From the IMG/VR virus record IMGVR_UViG_3300042691_002005, positions 1 through 20,174 of that record: DNA of 20,174 bases. The stretch is one strand, 5' to 3'. The position numbers and the translations under genes are program-made. The notes below the pieces were generated by a model that saw only the letters and a program-made list of their open reading frames with translations, was not told where the DNA came from and did not search any database. The DNA is from a virus. This document shows, one piece after another, positions 1-6,912 of this stretch. Numbering within the stretch: position 1 is the stretch's first letter; each line of letters starts with the position of its first letter.

Positions 1-184
1 ATGGTGATACATCATAGTAAGTAGCCGCAGCATTACTTGACGGAATCAGTTTACTTAAAATATACTGAGGAGCAGTAGGTGCTGATCCTGTTCCATTCCA
101 TATCCTTAATTCAATCTTTGTTTCTACTTGCCCTGCTTCGTTTATTGTTACGATATATGGGCTTCTTGCAAATATGTTAGCCAT
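1..184 (-). CDS. Phage structural protein, N-terminal fragment (partial at window edge)
   Basis: An open frame starts at ATG 184-182 and runs off the left edge, giving 61 residues that begin MANIFARSPYIV. The start overlaps the end of the gp10-like gene by 8 nt, which supports it. The fragment is rich in Thr, Ser and Pro, with short beta-strand-like stretches and no transmembrane segment. From memory, proteins with a similar opening occur in tail regions of flavobacterial phages, so a tail or virion role is likely, but this rests on recollection and position only. The C-terminus is missing. Confidence 0.7.
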   Translation of the reverse strand, partial: MANIFARSPYIVTINEAGQVETKIELRIWNGTGSAPTAPQYILSKLIPSSNAAATYYDVSP

Positions 185-722
185 TTTTCTTAATTATGTG
201 GTCTATTTGTTCGTTAAATAATTGCTCTGCATCTAATGCAAAAGATTTGATCAACTCATCCGGTAAATTCTTATAAGCTGCTTCAAATGGCTTTGTAAAA
301 AACATACTGGGCCTAATTCCTTTGTTATATATTCCTCTTGTAATTAGAAAAGCGGTTGATTCATAGCTCAAATACTTTCCAGTCTTTTTATCTGAAAACT
401 GAAATCTTTTTTGCTTTACCCATTTCTTAATTCCTTCAGTTAATCCACCTTGCTTACCTTTTCCGGATCCAAATTTATAAGGGCTATTAGGTGCTTTTGC
501 TGAGCTTGTTTTACCCTTGACACCTTGATCTTGATAAACACCGTAATCAGCCATACTAAACTCCAAAGAAAAAGAGTTCTGCATTGCCTTTACATCTCCT
601 TTAATTGAGTTGTATAAATTCTTAGATACGTTTTTATTATTGTTAGTTAAGTTTCTTCTTGAAACACTAACAACGTGGTTTCTAAATCTTTCTAATGCCT
701 TTTGTACTTCCGTCTTTTTCAT
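177..722 (-). CDS. HK97 gp10-like tail completion protein
   Basis: This 181-residue protein begins with a basic amphipathic helix (about 1-50) and then a beta-rich part with YGVYQDQGVKGK at about 60-71. A Tyr-Gly-x-Tyr-x-x-x-Gly motif of this type is typical of HK97 gp10-like head-tail connector/tail completion proteins, where the conserved Gly precedes a Lys/Ser/Gly-rich loop, here about 72-95. Length is slightly above the usual 110-160 residues. Its ATG overlaps the stop of the upstream gene as TAATG, so the two are probably translationally coupled. The assignment rests on the motif and on position downstream of the terminase; it is moderately secure. Confidence 0.6.
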   Translation of the reverse strand: MKKTEVQKALERFRNHVVSVSRRNLTNNNKNVSKNLYNSIKGDVKAMQNSFSLEFSMADYGVYQDQGVKGKTSSAKAPNSPYKFGSGKGKQGGLTEGIKKWVKQKRFQFSDKKTGKYLSYESTAFLITRGIYNKGIRPSMFFTKPFEAAYKNLPDELIKSFALDAEQLFNEQIDHIIKKNG

Positions 723-1174
723 TAACAGATAGTCATTTCATTAGGAACAACAATATCAAAAGTCATAGCCCAACCTGCCAGATTGTTCTCAAAACGCTCT
801 GAGAATGGCTCTAAAGTGGCTGTATCTTCAATTACAACCTTAGCATCCCATAAGCTACCTGCTTTCATTAGCTTGTACGCTCTGATCAGTACCGAATGCA
901 TTGCGTTTAGTGCATCTGTTTCGTTATCCATACCATAAAACAAATCAGTATCCTGTGCTTTGCTTAGATCAACTATATCCATTGCCATAATAGTTATGTT
1001 GTAACGTATTACGAACTCCTCAGCAGTTGAGTTGTTGATCATAATATGAACCAACGGAAAGATAGTTTTCTTGTTTAAGTCAATAGAAAATATATCTCCT
1101 TGCGTTATTTCGTTAACTACTGGATCAGAAGCAAAGTGCGCTCTTAAGGTATCTATGGTTGTAAAGTAATTCAT
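722..1174 (-). CDS. Putative tail terminator/connector protein of unknown family
   Basis: This is a 150-residue soluble protein without signal peptide or membrane segment. It has an N-terminal helix, a central alternating beta region (about 40-65, ending in NITIMAMDIVDLS), a helical segment (about 85-105), and a C-terminal beta hairpin. The size, the mixed alpha/beta pattern and the position directly before a gp10-like gene resemble tail terminator or tail completion proteins of siphoviruses. I see no diagnostic motif, so the role is an inference from context. Its ATG lies 2 nt downstream of the stop codon of the 252-residue gene. Confidence 0.55.
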   Translation of the reverse strand: MNYFTTIDTLRAHFASDPVVNEITQGDIFSIDLNKKTIFPLVHIMINNSTAEEFVIRYNITIMAMDIVDLSKAQDTDLFYGMDNETDALNAMHSVLIRAYKLMKAGSLWDAKVVIEDTATLEPFSERFENNLAGWAMTFDIVVPNEMTIC

Positions 1175-1178
1175 CGTC

Positions 1179-1937
1179 TTAATCTATCAAGTTGTCTTTG
1201 TTCAATTTCGTTTTTTTTCTTTTCAAACGTGAGAAACGTGAGGCATTTAGTAAGTCTGAGCTTGGCAACCTCATCGAACTTTGTAACATCTCCTTTAGCG
1301 AGTGCATATAAGCTTTGATACCATCCCCATCGTTTGGCAAATTGAGTTGTTTCTGAAAAGTCTTCAATAGTTCCGGATTCTTCTTGATCTCCTTCTCCAA
1401 ATAATTCAGGGTAGCCGGCAATAATTCGTTTCCTAAATTCCAAAAAAAAAGCGATGCTGCAATACAAACATCCAGCGGGGCAAACTTCATAAGCTCTTCC
1501 ATTTCTGGGCTTGGATTATACTCAGCAATCTGATATTTTTCTCCGTGTTTTTTTGTGATCGGTCTGTAAAGTTTAGCCATCGCCCTGTGAAACGTTGACC
1601 AACTGCTCAAAGTGCTTTCTAAATCTACGTACTCAGCAAAGCTAATTTCCTCAAGTTCTGGAATAAAACCAAACTCCATATCCTTAATTTTAAACGTAGG
1701 CTTAAATTTAGGCTTTACATCAAATAAAGTAATGAAATGAGCAACCAACTCCTGTAAAGACGTTAGTTTGATTTTTACAATATCCTTTAGCTGAATATCG
1801 CAAAAGATCTCAATCATCTTCTGGGCCACAAATTCTTCATCATTGGATTTTTCCTGCATATCAATATAAGCTTGGTAACGCTTTAACGTTATTTCACTTA
1901 GATCAGTAGGTACATTTATTTTTAAATCCATACTCAT
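1179..1937 (-). CDS. Hypothetical phage protein, possibly tail-assembly related
   Basis: A 252-residue acidic, mostly helical protein with a strongly basic C-terminus (about 230-245, rich in Arg and Lys). It opens MSMDLKINVPTDLSEITLKR, has a beta-rich section around 80-105, and carries a hydrophobic helix near 150-165 that is too polar at its borders to be a clear membrane segment. I do not recognise the family. In flavobacterial phages, proteins of this size beside small tail genes sometimes act like tail assembly chaperones; that is only a possibility. Two ATGs at 1937 and 1931 could both serve as start. The gene sits 5 nt after the stop of a 55-residue gene. Confidence 0.6.
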   Translation of the reverse strand: MSMDLKINVPTDLSEITLKRYQAYIDMQEKSNDEEFVAQKMIEIFCDIQLKDIVKIKLTSLQELVAHFITLFDVKPKFKPTFKIKDMEFGFIPELEEISFAEYVDLESTLSSWSTFHRAMAKLYRPITKKHGEKYQIAEYNPSPEMEELMKFAPLDVCIAASLFFWNLGNELLPATLNYLEKEIKKNPELLKTFQKQLNLPNDGDGIKAYMHSLKEMLQSSMRLPSSDLLNASRFSRLKRKKTKLNKDNLID

Positions 1938-1942
1938 ATAAC

Positions 1943-2110
1943 TTATTTTTTAGTTTGTTGTTGCACGTAGTTATACGCTTCACGTAGCATTATTAAGTGA
2001 ACTCGCAACTTCTGAGGGTTATTAAAGATTATTTGTATCCGTTTTCCTGTACGGTGTTGTATGTAAGCCTCGACTACATAGCACATTGCTCTTGTGTAAT
2101 CTTCAGCCAT
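1943..2110 (-). CDS. Small helical protein, 55 aa, unknown
   Basis: The gap between the large terminase gene and the 252-residue gene holds an open frame of 55 codons, starting MAEDYTRAMCYVVEAY and ending in a Gln/Lys-rich tail. The start ATG overlaps the terminase stop as TAATG and its TAA stop lies 5 nt before the next gene, so it fits the operon exactly. The protein is predicted helical and basic, with no membrane segment or cysteine motif. Position after the terminase is where many phages carry the portal gene, but this protein is far too small for that. Function unknown. Confidence 0.65.
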   Translation of the reverse strand: MAEDYTRAMCYVVEAYIQHRTGKRIQIIFNNPQKLRVHLIMLREAYNYVQQQTKK

Positions 2111-3270
2111 TAGCGAATATTATAAGTACCGTAGTTTTTCTTTAGGCCTAACGTTTCCATTTCGTGATATCTCAAAGCATCAATGGCGTGATCCAATCCA
2201 CCGGCTGGGTTTCTGCCTCTATTGCCTGACCTGTCAACATCCCAGCAGTAAGCTCTAAGTTCTTTGATTAGGTTTGTACTTTGTTTGGTTACTAAATACT
2301 CCTGTTGTTGCATTACATCAATACCGTAGTTAATTGAATCTTTGCCTTTGGTTACTCCTTTAATCGTCTTTCCGTAGCGTTTAATTTCATCAATACTTTT
2401 CGGTTCTGAACTATCAGCATAAATAACTACGCCAGACGGTAGTGCTTTGGCAATATCTGAGTTAAGCATTCCATTCCGGTAAATTAATTCGTTTACTATT
2501 CGCTTTCCGTTCCAATTATAAACCTCAATGATTGCAGTTGGATCATTGGTATATCCAAAGTCAAGTCCTATTCCAACCAAACGTGCATCTTGTGGCAATT
2601 TATCAATTTCTTTCCAGTTCTCGAATATTACCCCCTCAAGCATACCAACCTCTCCTAATCCATATACTCGCCACCAATTGGCCCAGTATGAACTCGTAGC
2701 TGCTTTGTCACGGTTCTTTTCTATTTGTGTGACAATACTCTGATCAAGTGCTTCGTTGTCTTTGTAGGTAAGGATGATGAAATCTGCATCTGGTTCGTCT
2801 TTTAGTTCCTTGTGAACCCAAAACTCATTGGCAGGGTTAAAGTCAAGGTAAATATCTTTTTTAGTACGGATAGACAGCTCATTGTAACTTTCAAACGTTA
2901 CGTTATTACACTCGTTGATATACAGGATGTCACGTCTTGCTCCTCTTAACTTAGATGAATCGTCAGCACTAAAAAATTCAATTACTGATCCGTTTCTAAA
3001 TTCGTATCTTAAAAGTGATTTGTTAAACTGTGAATCTATGTAACGATTCGTCCACTTCATAATTTTCAAGAAATCTTTTAATGCACCGCGACGCAAATGT
3101 GGTATTGATTCTGCAACTACTGAGATCTCTAAGTTATCTGATCTGATTGCTTTATCTATCAGAATTGGTAATATACCGAATGTCTTTCCTGCAGATGTAC
3201 CTCCCTGAATGATCTTAATTCGTTTTTTTAACGCTAGAATCTTATTTATTGAAGTAGTCCGTTTGAACAT
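2110..3270 (-). CDS. terL: Terminase large subunit
   Basis: This 386-residue protein is the packaging motor ATPase and nuclease that loads phage DNA into proheads. The ATPase part shows a Walker A motif GGTSAGKT at 23-30, a Walker B segment DILYINE with catalytic Glu120, and a motif-III-like LDFNPAN at 142-148. The nuclease part shows acidic residues expected of the RNase-H-like fold: Asp237 in GLDFGY, Asp286 in IYADSS, and Asp360/Asp364 in GGLDHAIDA. The length is typical of short terminases related to the SPP1/PBSX group. It is preceded by a small-terminase-like gene and an 81-residue gene that overlaps it by 29 nt. Confidence 0.95.
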   Translation of the reverse strand: MFKRTTSINKILALKKRIKIIQGGTSAGKTFGILPILIDKAIRSDNLEISVVAESIPHLRRGALKDFLKIMKWTNRYIDSQFNKSLLRYEFRNGSVIEFFSADDSSKLRGARRDILYINECNNVTFESYNELSIRTKKDIYLDFNPANEFWVHKELKDEPDADFIILTYKDNEALDQSIVTQIEKNRDKAATSSYWANWWRVYGLGEVGMLEGVIFENWKEIDKLPQDARLVGIGLDFGYTNDPTAIIEVYNWNGKRIVNELIYRNGMLNSDIAKALPSGVVIYADSSEPKSIDEIKRYGKTIKGVTKGKDSINYGIDVMQQQEYLVTKQSTNLIKELRAYCWDVDRSGNRGRNPAGGLDHAIDALRYHEMETLGLKKNYGTYNIR

Positions 3271-3487
3271 TTACTTTTAGTGTTAGGTAAATATATCCAC
3301 TTTTTAAACCTAAATAACCAACAGGTATAAAATCAATTTGATATCCTTTATATGTTTTAATTCCACAATCAAAGTTTGAAGCCGCATAAAAACCAAACTC
3401 TTTATTATTAATTTTAAATGCACTTTGTTTCATCATTGCAGTTAGAATCTTTTTAAAACTTCTTTTTGATGTAGATTTAATCTTCAT
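3242..3487 (-). CDS. Small basic protein between terminase genes, unknown
   Basis: An 81-residue basic protein that opens MKIKSTSKRSFKKILTA and continues as several short beta strands with Tyr and Gly. No cysteine cluster or membrane segment is seen. It overlaps the upstream small-terminase-like gene by 11 nt and the large terminase gene by 29 nt, which shows that it belongs to the packaging operon. I do not recognise the family. A DNA-binding or packaging accessory role would fit the charge and the location, but nothing in the sequence proves it. Confidence 0.6.
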   Translation of the reverse strand: MKIKSTSKRSFKKILTAMMKQSAFKINNKEFGFYAASNFDCGIKTYKGYQIDFIPVGYLGLKSGYIYLTLKVNVQTDYFNK

Positions 3488-3797
3488 TTACATCTGGGAA
3501 TAAAGGTTGTTCTAAAATTGTTTGTTCAATTTGTTGCAAAGGTTGTCCGTAACCTGAATCCATTAATGCTTTGTACGCAGAAACATCTCCCTCACGTGCT
3601 TTTTTAATTAAAGCCAAAGTCATTAAATCTTCTTGGCTCATTGTTTCACTTTCCCCTGTCAATGGGTTCTTAAGCGATTGATTAACTTCTAACCATTTAC
3701 GAGCTATTGTACTTCTGTTCTTACTGCCTTTTGGTCTTCCGTTTTTTGCCGGTTGATATTCTGAACTGAATTTTTTTAGATTGTCTTCTCTTGCCAT
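3477..3797 (-). CDS. Terminase small subunit-like protein (DUF5681 type)
   Basis: A 106-residue protein with an N-terminal basic motif YQPAKNGRPKGSKNRST at about 14-30. This GRPKGSKN signature is typical of DUF5681-type proteins, small DNA-binding proteins commonly encoded directly before phage large terminases. The rest is helical, with an acidic helix at about 50-80 and a Gly-Tyr-Gly-Gln-Pro-Leu turn near 82-87 that is also usual in this group. It probably recognises phage DNA for packaging as the small terminase. Family recognition is good, while the exact role is inferred from position. Confidence 0.75.
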   Translation of the reverse strand: MAREDNLKKFSSEYQPAKNGRPKGSKNRSTIARKWLEVNQSLKNPLTGESETMSQEDLMTLALIKKAREGDVSAYKALMDSGYGQPLQQIEQTILEQPLFPDVNED

Positions 3798-3819
3798 AAT
3801 CTCGTTTTATTCTCGTTAA

Positions 3820-4467
3820 TTAGAGCGGTTGGGTCGGATTCGCACCGCCTACCTTTTCACTGGATTGTGAACTGTTCAACTTATGAACTTCAACCGCTTG
3901 TTTTGGATATGGTTTACTTAAAGAAGTACACAAAGATATCAAAGTTTTATCAAGTGGATATAAATATTTTCTTTTACCGCTTCTTTTTCTTGTTTCGAGT
4001 TTTGATAAAAATTCTTTTGAGTAAGTATTTAACGTTCTATCGTGTCTCCATTTACCTTTATAAAAATAATCTTTTCCACTACTTTCATTTTCTTCTACAA
4101 AATACCAATTGGTTGCTTGATAAATTGTACCGTAGTGATTCTGACCTTTATCTGAATATGAAATTAATAACTTTACCGTAGGGCAGTCTTTTTTAATTAA
4201 TCTCATTGCAATAGACATCGCCTTACTTGTACTTTCTTGCTTCCCATTTAATGCCATCCTAGTTAATTCTAAATACTGACCATAGTTTAAACCATAAGGC
4301 TTACCCATATTTGCAGAAGCCCCTCCTCCAAATAATATAACTCCGCACCATTCTCCTAAATCATTAAACACTGAATATCCAATATATTGAGCAGGAACTA
4401 CTGCGGCATAGTGAAATTTTAAACAAGCGTATTGTACAGCTTTTTTTGATGCCTTTTCTAATTTCAT
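3820..4467 (-). CDS. Mom-like DNA modification protein (GNAT-like fold)
   Basis: This 215-residue protein resembles the Mom family of bacteriophage Mu, whose founding member converts adenines in phage DNA to N6-(methylcarbamoyl)adenine and so blocks many restriction enzymes. Seen here: KFHYAAVVPA at 17-26, the strand-turn GVILFGGGAS at 42-51, YLELTRMAL at 65-73, and ISYSDKGQNHYGTIYQATNW at 102-121, which matches the Ser-Tyr-(Ala/Ser)-Asp...His-x-Gly-x-Ile-Tyr-Gln-Ala core of Mom. ATGA overlap couples it to a ParB-like gene. The last 25 codons coincide with a 75-nt tRNA-like cloverleaf. The chemistry in this phage is inferred. Confidence 0.8.
   Translation of the reverse strand: MKLEKASKKAVQYACLKFHYAAVVPAQYIGYSVFNDLGEWCGVILFGGGASANMGKPYGLNYGQYLELTRMALNGKQESTSKAMSIAMRLIKKDCPTVKLLISYSDKGQNHYGTIYQATNWYFVEENESSGKDYFYKGKWRHDRTLNTYSKEFLSKLETRKRSGKRKYLYPLDKTLISLCTSLSKPYPKQAVEVHKLNSSQSSEKVGGANPTQPL
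3824..3898 (-). ncRNA. tRNA-like cloverleaf element overlapping the end of the Mom-like gene
   Basis: The minus strand can fold as a 75-nt cloverleaf. The outer stem is perfect over 8 bp (AGCGGTTG at 3898-3891 with CAACCGCT at 3831-3824). Inside it lie a D-arm-like hairpin GTTCA/TGAAC (3888-3874), an anticodon-arm-like hairpin TTCAC/GTGAA (3871-3856, 6-nt loop) and a T-arm-like hairpin at 3849-3832 with loop TGCGAAT, one base from the usual TTCGAAT. It is not a normal tRNA: the D loop lacks GG, the anticodon loop has 6 nt, and the T stem carries a bulged A. Function is unknown. Confidence 0.55.
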
Positions 4468-5003
4468 ACTTCACCTGCAGATATAGAATAAAAAGCTCCG
4501 TTATATTTTCTATCAATTAATTCCTGTATATCGTTTTCTGCTTCCTGTAATTGTTCAACAGTTTTAAACGTAATTTTCATAGTTGCAGGTTTATTCTTTT
4601 CTTCTCCTATAAGTTCGTCTAAACTTGGTTCCTCCATAATAACTGGCAGGTCTAAACCCCATTCGTCTAACTTTTCAGTATCCCATTCGTTAGCTAACAT
4701 ATCCCAGTCCCACTCTCCGAAGCCTACGTTATCTTTTACAATAAATTCGTCTTTCTGTTGCTCGGTTAGGTTCTCAGCTTTAACAATATACACTTCTTTC
4801 AATCCAGCTTCTTTACAGGCCTTTAAACGCATATTCCCGCCTAACACAATATTGTTTTCATCCACAACGATAGGTCGTAGCTCTAACATCTGAGGAAACT
4901 CCTGTATTGATTTGACTAACTTACGAAATTTATCGTCTTTTATTAGTCGTGGGTTTTTCGGGTTATTTTTTACCTCGCTTATTTTTACTTTGTTGACTTG
5001 CAT
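4464..5003 (-). CDS. ParB/Srx-fold protein next to Mom-like gene
   Basis: A 179-residue protein whose first 100 residues match the ParB N-terminal domain as found in phages: NNPKNPR at 13-19, the central segment RPIVVDENNIVLGGNMRLKA at 43-62, and FIVKDNVGFGEWDWDML at 87-103. In this family the Gly-Gly-Asn-x-Arg loop forms the nucleotide-binding site; ParB folds act as CTPases, nucleases or DNA-binding adaptors. The C-terminal 60 residues are acidic and helical. It directly precedes the Mom-like gene (ATGA overlap), a pairing that suggests a shared role in modifying or handling phage DNA before packaging. The ATG at 5003 overlaps the 58-residue gene by 41 nt. Confidence 0.8.
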   Translation of the reverse strand: MQVNKVKISEVKNNPKNPRLIKDDKFRKLVKSIQEFPQMLELRPIVVDENNIVLGGNMRLKACKEAGLKEVYIVKAENLTEQQKDEFIVKDNVGFGEWDWDMLANEWDTEKLDEWGLDLPVIMEEPSLDELIGEEKNKPATMKITFKTVEQLQEAENDIQELIDRKYNGAFYSISAGEV

Positions 5004-5139
5004 TTTCTGTTAATTGGTTTCTACAAACTGCTATTCTTTGGTTAATATCTGGAAATTCTTTAACCATTACCGGATCCATTATGCATCGTTGTACAAATTC
5101 TCCGGCCTGTTCTCTTGGTAATAACTTTGGTATTGGCAT
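4963..5139 (-). CDS. Small conserved phage protein, 58 aa
   Basis: Fifty-eight codons start at an ATG overlapping the metallophosphoesterase stop as TAATG and end inside the ParB-like gene. The protein has MPIPKLLPREQAGEFVQRC followed by a KEFPDINQRIAVC segment. A Phe-x-x-Arg-Cys ... Phe-Pro-Asp-x-x-Gln-Arg-x-Ala-Val-Cys pattern recurs in many small phage proteins encoded near head or packaging genes, as far as I recall; their biochemical role is not established to my knowledge. The two cysteines (19 and 39) are the conserved ones. The C-terminus is a basic Gln/Lys tail. Confidence 0.7.
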   Translation of the reverse strand: MPIPKLLPREQAGEFVQRCIMDPVMVKEFPDINQRIAVCRNQLTENASQQSKNKRGKK

Positions 5140-6014
5140 TAGATATTAAATAAGTGGGAATCTACTTTGTTGTAATAACTTTGCACTCCGTCTTTTTGTT
5201 TGCGGATCATCTTAATAGTTAAGATACGCCCGCCGAGTGGCTTTGGTGGTGCTCCCCTTTCAACGTGCCATCCGTGATCTCCATCTCCGTACTCTTCTTT
5301 ATAAGTACCGGTTAGCATCATATGTAAAGGTCTTTGTTCGCTTTTGTATCCGTTTTTAGGGTTGTGTACAATACTTTCTCTGACATCATTACGTGCTGAG
5401 TTCTCGTGAATGTGGCCCATAGTAAACACATCAAAATCCTCGTACATTTCTAAAGCTCTTGTTAAGTTTAAAGCTCCTTTTGTAACTACTCCACCGCCTC
5501 CAGATCCGTGGTAATATTTTACTTTAGTGCTTAAACGAGTGCTGCCATCGTGATTTTTAATGATCAACCAACCTCCGTAACCACCTGTCTGTACATTTGC
5601 TCCAGATCTGTAATTAAGTAGATCAACGAAACGAGTTAAGATATCCGTTTCTTGGTACTTAATAATTCCTGTTTCGTGGTTTCCGTAACCAATTACTGTC
5701 AGAATGTGAGCATACGGTAAAAACCATTCAACCGCAGTTTCAACAATCGAATCTAAATAACGTGCGTTGTTATGTTCTGGTCGGATATCTGACTTGTTGC
5801 GGCGATTATCTCCGCGTCCCTGCATTAAACAAAACGTATCTCCGTTTAAAAATACTTTGATATCGTGCTTTAAACAATAGTCAAGATGCTGTTTTAATAG
5901 CTCGTGATCGCATTTAGGGTTGTCCCAGTGTACATCACTAAGGAAAGCTATTTTAACGTCTTTAGAATCAAAATTTAATTCGTGTACGTTTCTTCCGTGT
6001 TTGATTAGTTTCAT
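5139..6014 (-). CDS. Calcineurin-like metallophosphoesterase
   Basis: This 291-residue protein carries the complete two-metal phosphoesterase signature: FLSDVHW with Asp27/His29, LNGDTF with Asp59, GYGNHE with Asn112/His113, a histidine at 169 in YYHGSGGGG, and MGHIHE with His201/His203. Such enzymes cleave phosphomonoester or phosphodiester bonds, and in phages they are often encoded beside packaging genes, perhaps as nucleases. It is soluble and of usual length. It overlaps the upstream cysteine-protein gene by 4 nt (ATGA) and the following 58-residue gene by 1 nt. The substrate cannot be read from the sequence. Confidence 0.92.
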   Translation of the reverse strand: MKLIKHGRNVHELNFDSKDVKIAFLSDVHWDNPKCDHELLKQHLDYCLKHDIKVFLNGDTFCLMQGRGDNRRNKSDIRPEHNNARYLDSIVETAVEWFLPYAHILTVIGYGNHETGIIKYQETDILTRFVDLLNYRSGANVQTGGYGGWLIIKNHDGSTRLSTKVKYYHGSGGGGVVTKGALNLTRALEMYEDFDVFTMGHIHENSARNDVRESIVHNPKNGYKSEQRPLHMMLTGTYKEEYGDGDHGWHVERGAPPKPLGGRILTIKMIRKQKDGVQSYYNKVDSHLFNI

Positions 6015-6367
6015 CCTTCGTAAGTGGCATAAACTGCCTTAAGGTCATTCATAATCTGTACCCAGCAACTTGAGCAAGTAGTCGGTGATTTTCTTTTGTT
6101 AAATACTCTTTGGTAAATATCCAAGATCTGCTTTTGTTCAGTCGGTGTTAAACTGTACTTATTATTGATATCTAACTCGGTAAGGTAATTGTACTCCTGC
6201 TCAGTTAAACAATTAAAGTACGGAAATCTTTGGTTTAGTTTCTCCTTACGTTCGTTGCATCCGCAATCATCTCCTGCGATAAATTTAACTACTGCTGCAA
6301 TACCGGTTGCTTCTAATACATTTTCAACCGTATCGCCTAATCCTTTTGCTTTCTTTGGTCTTGCCAT
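6011..6367 (-). CDS. Conserved phage protein with cysteine pairs, unknown function
   Basis: A 118-residue protein with a basic start MARPKKAKGLGDTVENVLEA, a short hydrophobic helix (about 20-32), DCGCNERK with Cys35/Cys37, Cys53, and a late CSSCW with Cys98/Cys101. The cysteines could hold one zinc ion. Similar proteins with the GLGDT...DCGC...KEKLN order are, from memory, frequent in flavobacterial phages and prophages just upstream of packaging genes, but no function is known to me. It follows the sigma-like gene after 5 nt and is coupled by ATGA to the metallophosphoesterase. Confidence 0.7.
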   Translation of the reverse strand: MARPKKAKGLGDTVENVLEATGIAAVVKFIAGDDCGCNERKEKLNQRFPYFNCLTEQEYNYLTELDINNKYSLTPTEQKQILDIYQRVFNKRKSPTTCSSCWVQIMNDLKAVYATYEG

Positions 6368-6372
6368 ATCAT

Positions 6373-6912
6373 TTAAATTAATTCATAATCTTGATTCATA
6401 TAATCTTGCCAATCTTCTCCGATGGCTTCGCTTAGTTTCTTTTTACAGTTGTTGATTGTTTGCCATATTGATCGTAAACCTATTCCGACTTCAGTTTCTA
6501 TTTTACGCATACTGAATCCAGAATTTCTGTAAAGGATAAATAATTGTCTGTCGTACTCATCCCAGTTTTGCATTTCTGCTTTTATTTTTAGTTCAATGCG
6601 TTCTAATGCTTCTAATCTTTCCGTGTTTTGCTGCGTTTTAACAACGTTTTGCACGGTTTCATATGGTATTAACTGCATTGATTCTTTTTTGTTGATTGTA
6701 AAGAACATATTGCGAAGCGTTACCCACATCAAAGCTCGGTTTATTTCTCCGTTTTCAAAGTATTTTTCAGGATCTCCAATCTTCATCAACTTAATATAGC
6801 ACTCCTGTACAATATCTTCTGGGTTATCAGTACCGAATAAACGTACAATGGCCACCCATTCTTTATGATGAGCGGCCACTGCTGTTATCCAATTTGTTTT
6901 GTTTAGTTCCAA
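6373..6912 (-). CDS. Sigma-70-like (ECF-type) factor
   Basis: A 179-residue two-domain protein. Residues about 15-75 resemble sigma region 2: DNPEDIVQECYIKLMKIG at 29-46 matches the core-polymerase-binding helix (Asp/Glu-Asp-x-x-Gln-Glu), followed by a region rich in Trp, Arg and aromatic residues. Residues about 117-165 resemble region 4: YDRQLFILYRNSGFSMRKIE, then the helix-turn-helix. A phage sigma factor placed between replication and packaging genes probably redirects host polymerase to late genes; this is inference. The start is taken as TTG at 6912-6910, because a stop codon lies just upstream in frame and no ATG precedes region 2. It overlaps the upstream small gene by 10 nt. Confidence 0.75.
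   Translation of the reverse strand: MELNKTNWITAVAAHHKEWVAIVRLFGTDNPEDIVQECYIKLMKIGDPEKYFENGEINRALMWVTLRNMFFTINKKESMQLIPYETVQNVVKTQQNTERLEALERIELKIKAEMQNWDEYDRQLFILYRNSGFSMRKIETEVGIGLRSIWQTINNCKKKLSEAIGEDWQDYMNQDYELI

Noticed and set aside
1171-1467. Open frame of 98 codons on the minus strand within the 252-residue gene
   Set aside because: It overlaps a longer frame that fits the operon spacing; its own start lies within coding sequence and its composition is unlike a normal protein.
3824-3898. A functional tRNA gene at the end of the Mom-like gene
   Set aside because: The fold is tRNA-like, but the D loop lacks GG, the anticodon-like loop has 6 nt with no clear anticodon, and the T stem has a bulge. 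I list it as a tRNA-like element only.
3931-3938. TATCTTTG promoter-like element inside the Mom-like gene (minus strand)
   Set aside because: It matches TAnnTTTG, but it lies within coding sequence and I saw no suitable -33 box; chance matches are expected in AT-rich DNA.
3867-4181. Plus-strand open frame of 104 codons opposite the Mom-like gene
   Set aside because: It is antisense to a clearly recognised gene, no other gene uses this strand, and its product is a low-complexity, Phe/Leu/Tyr-rich sequence.
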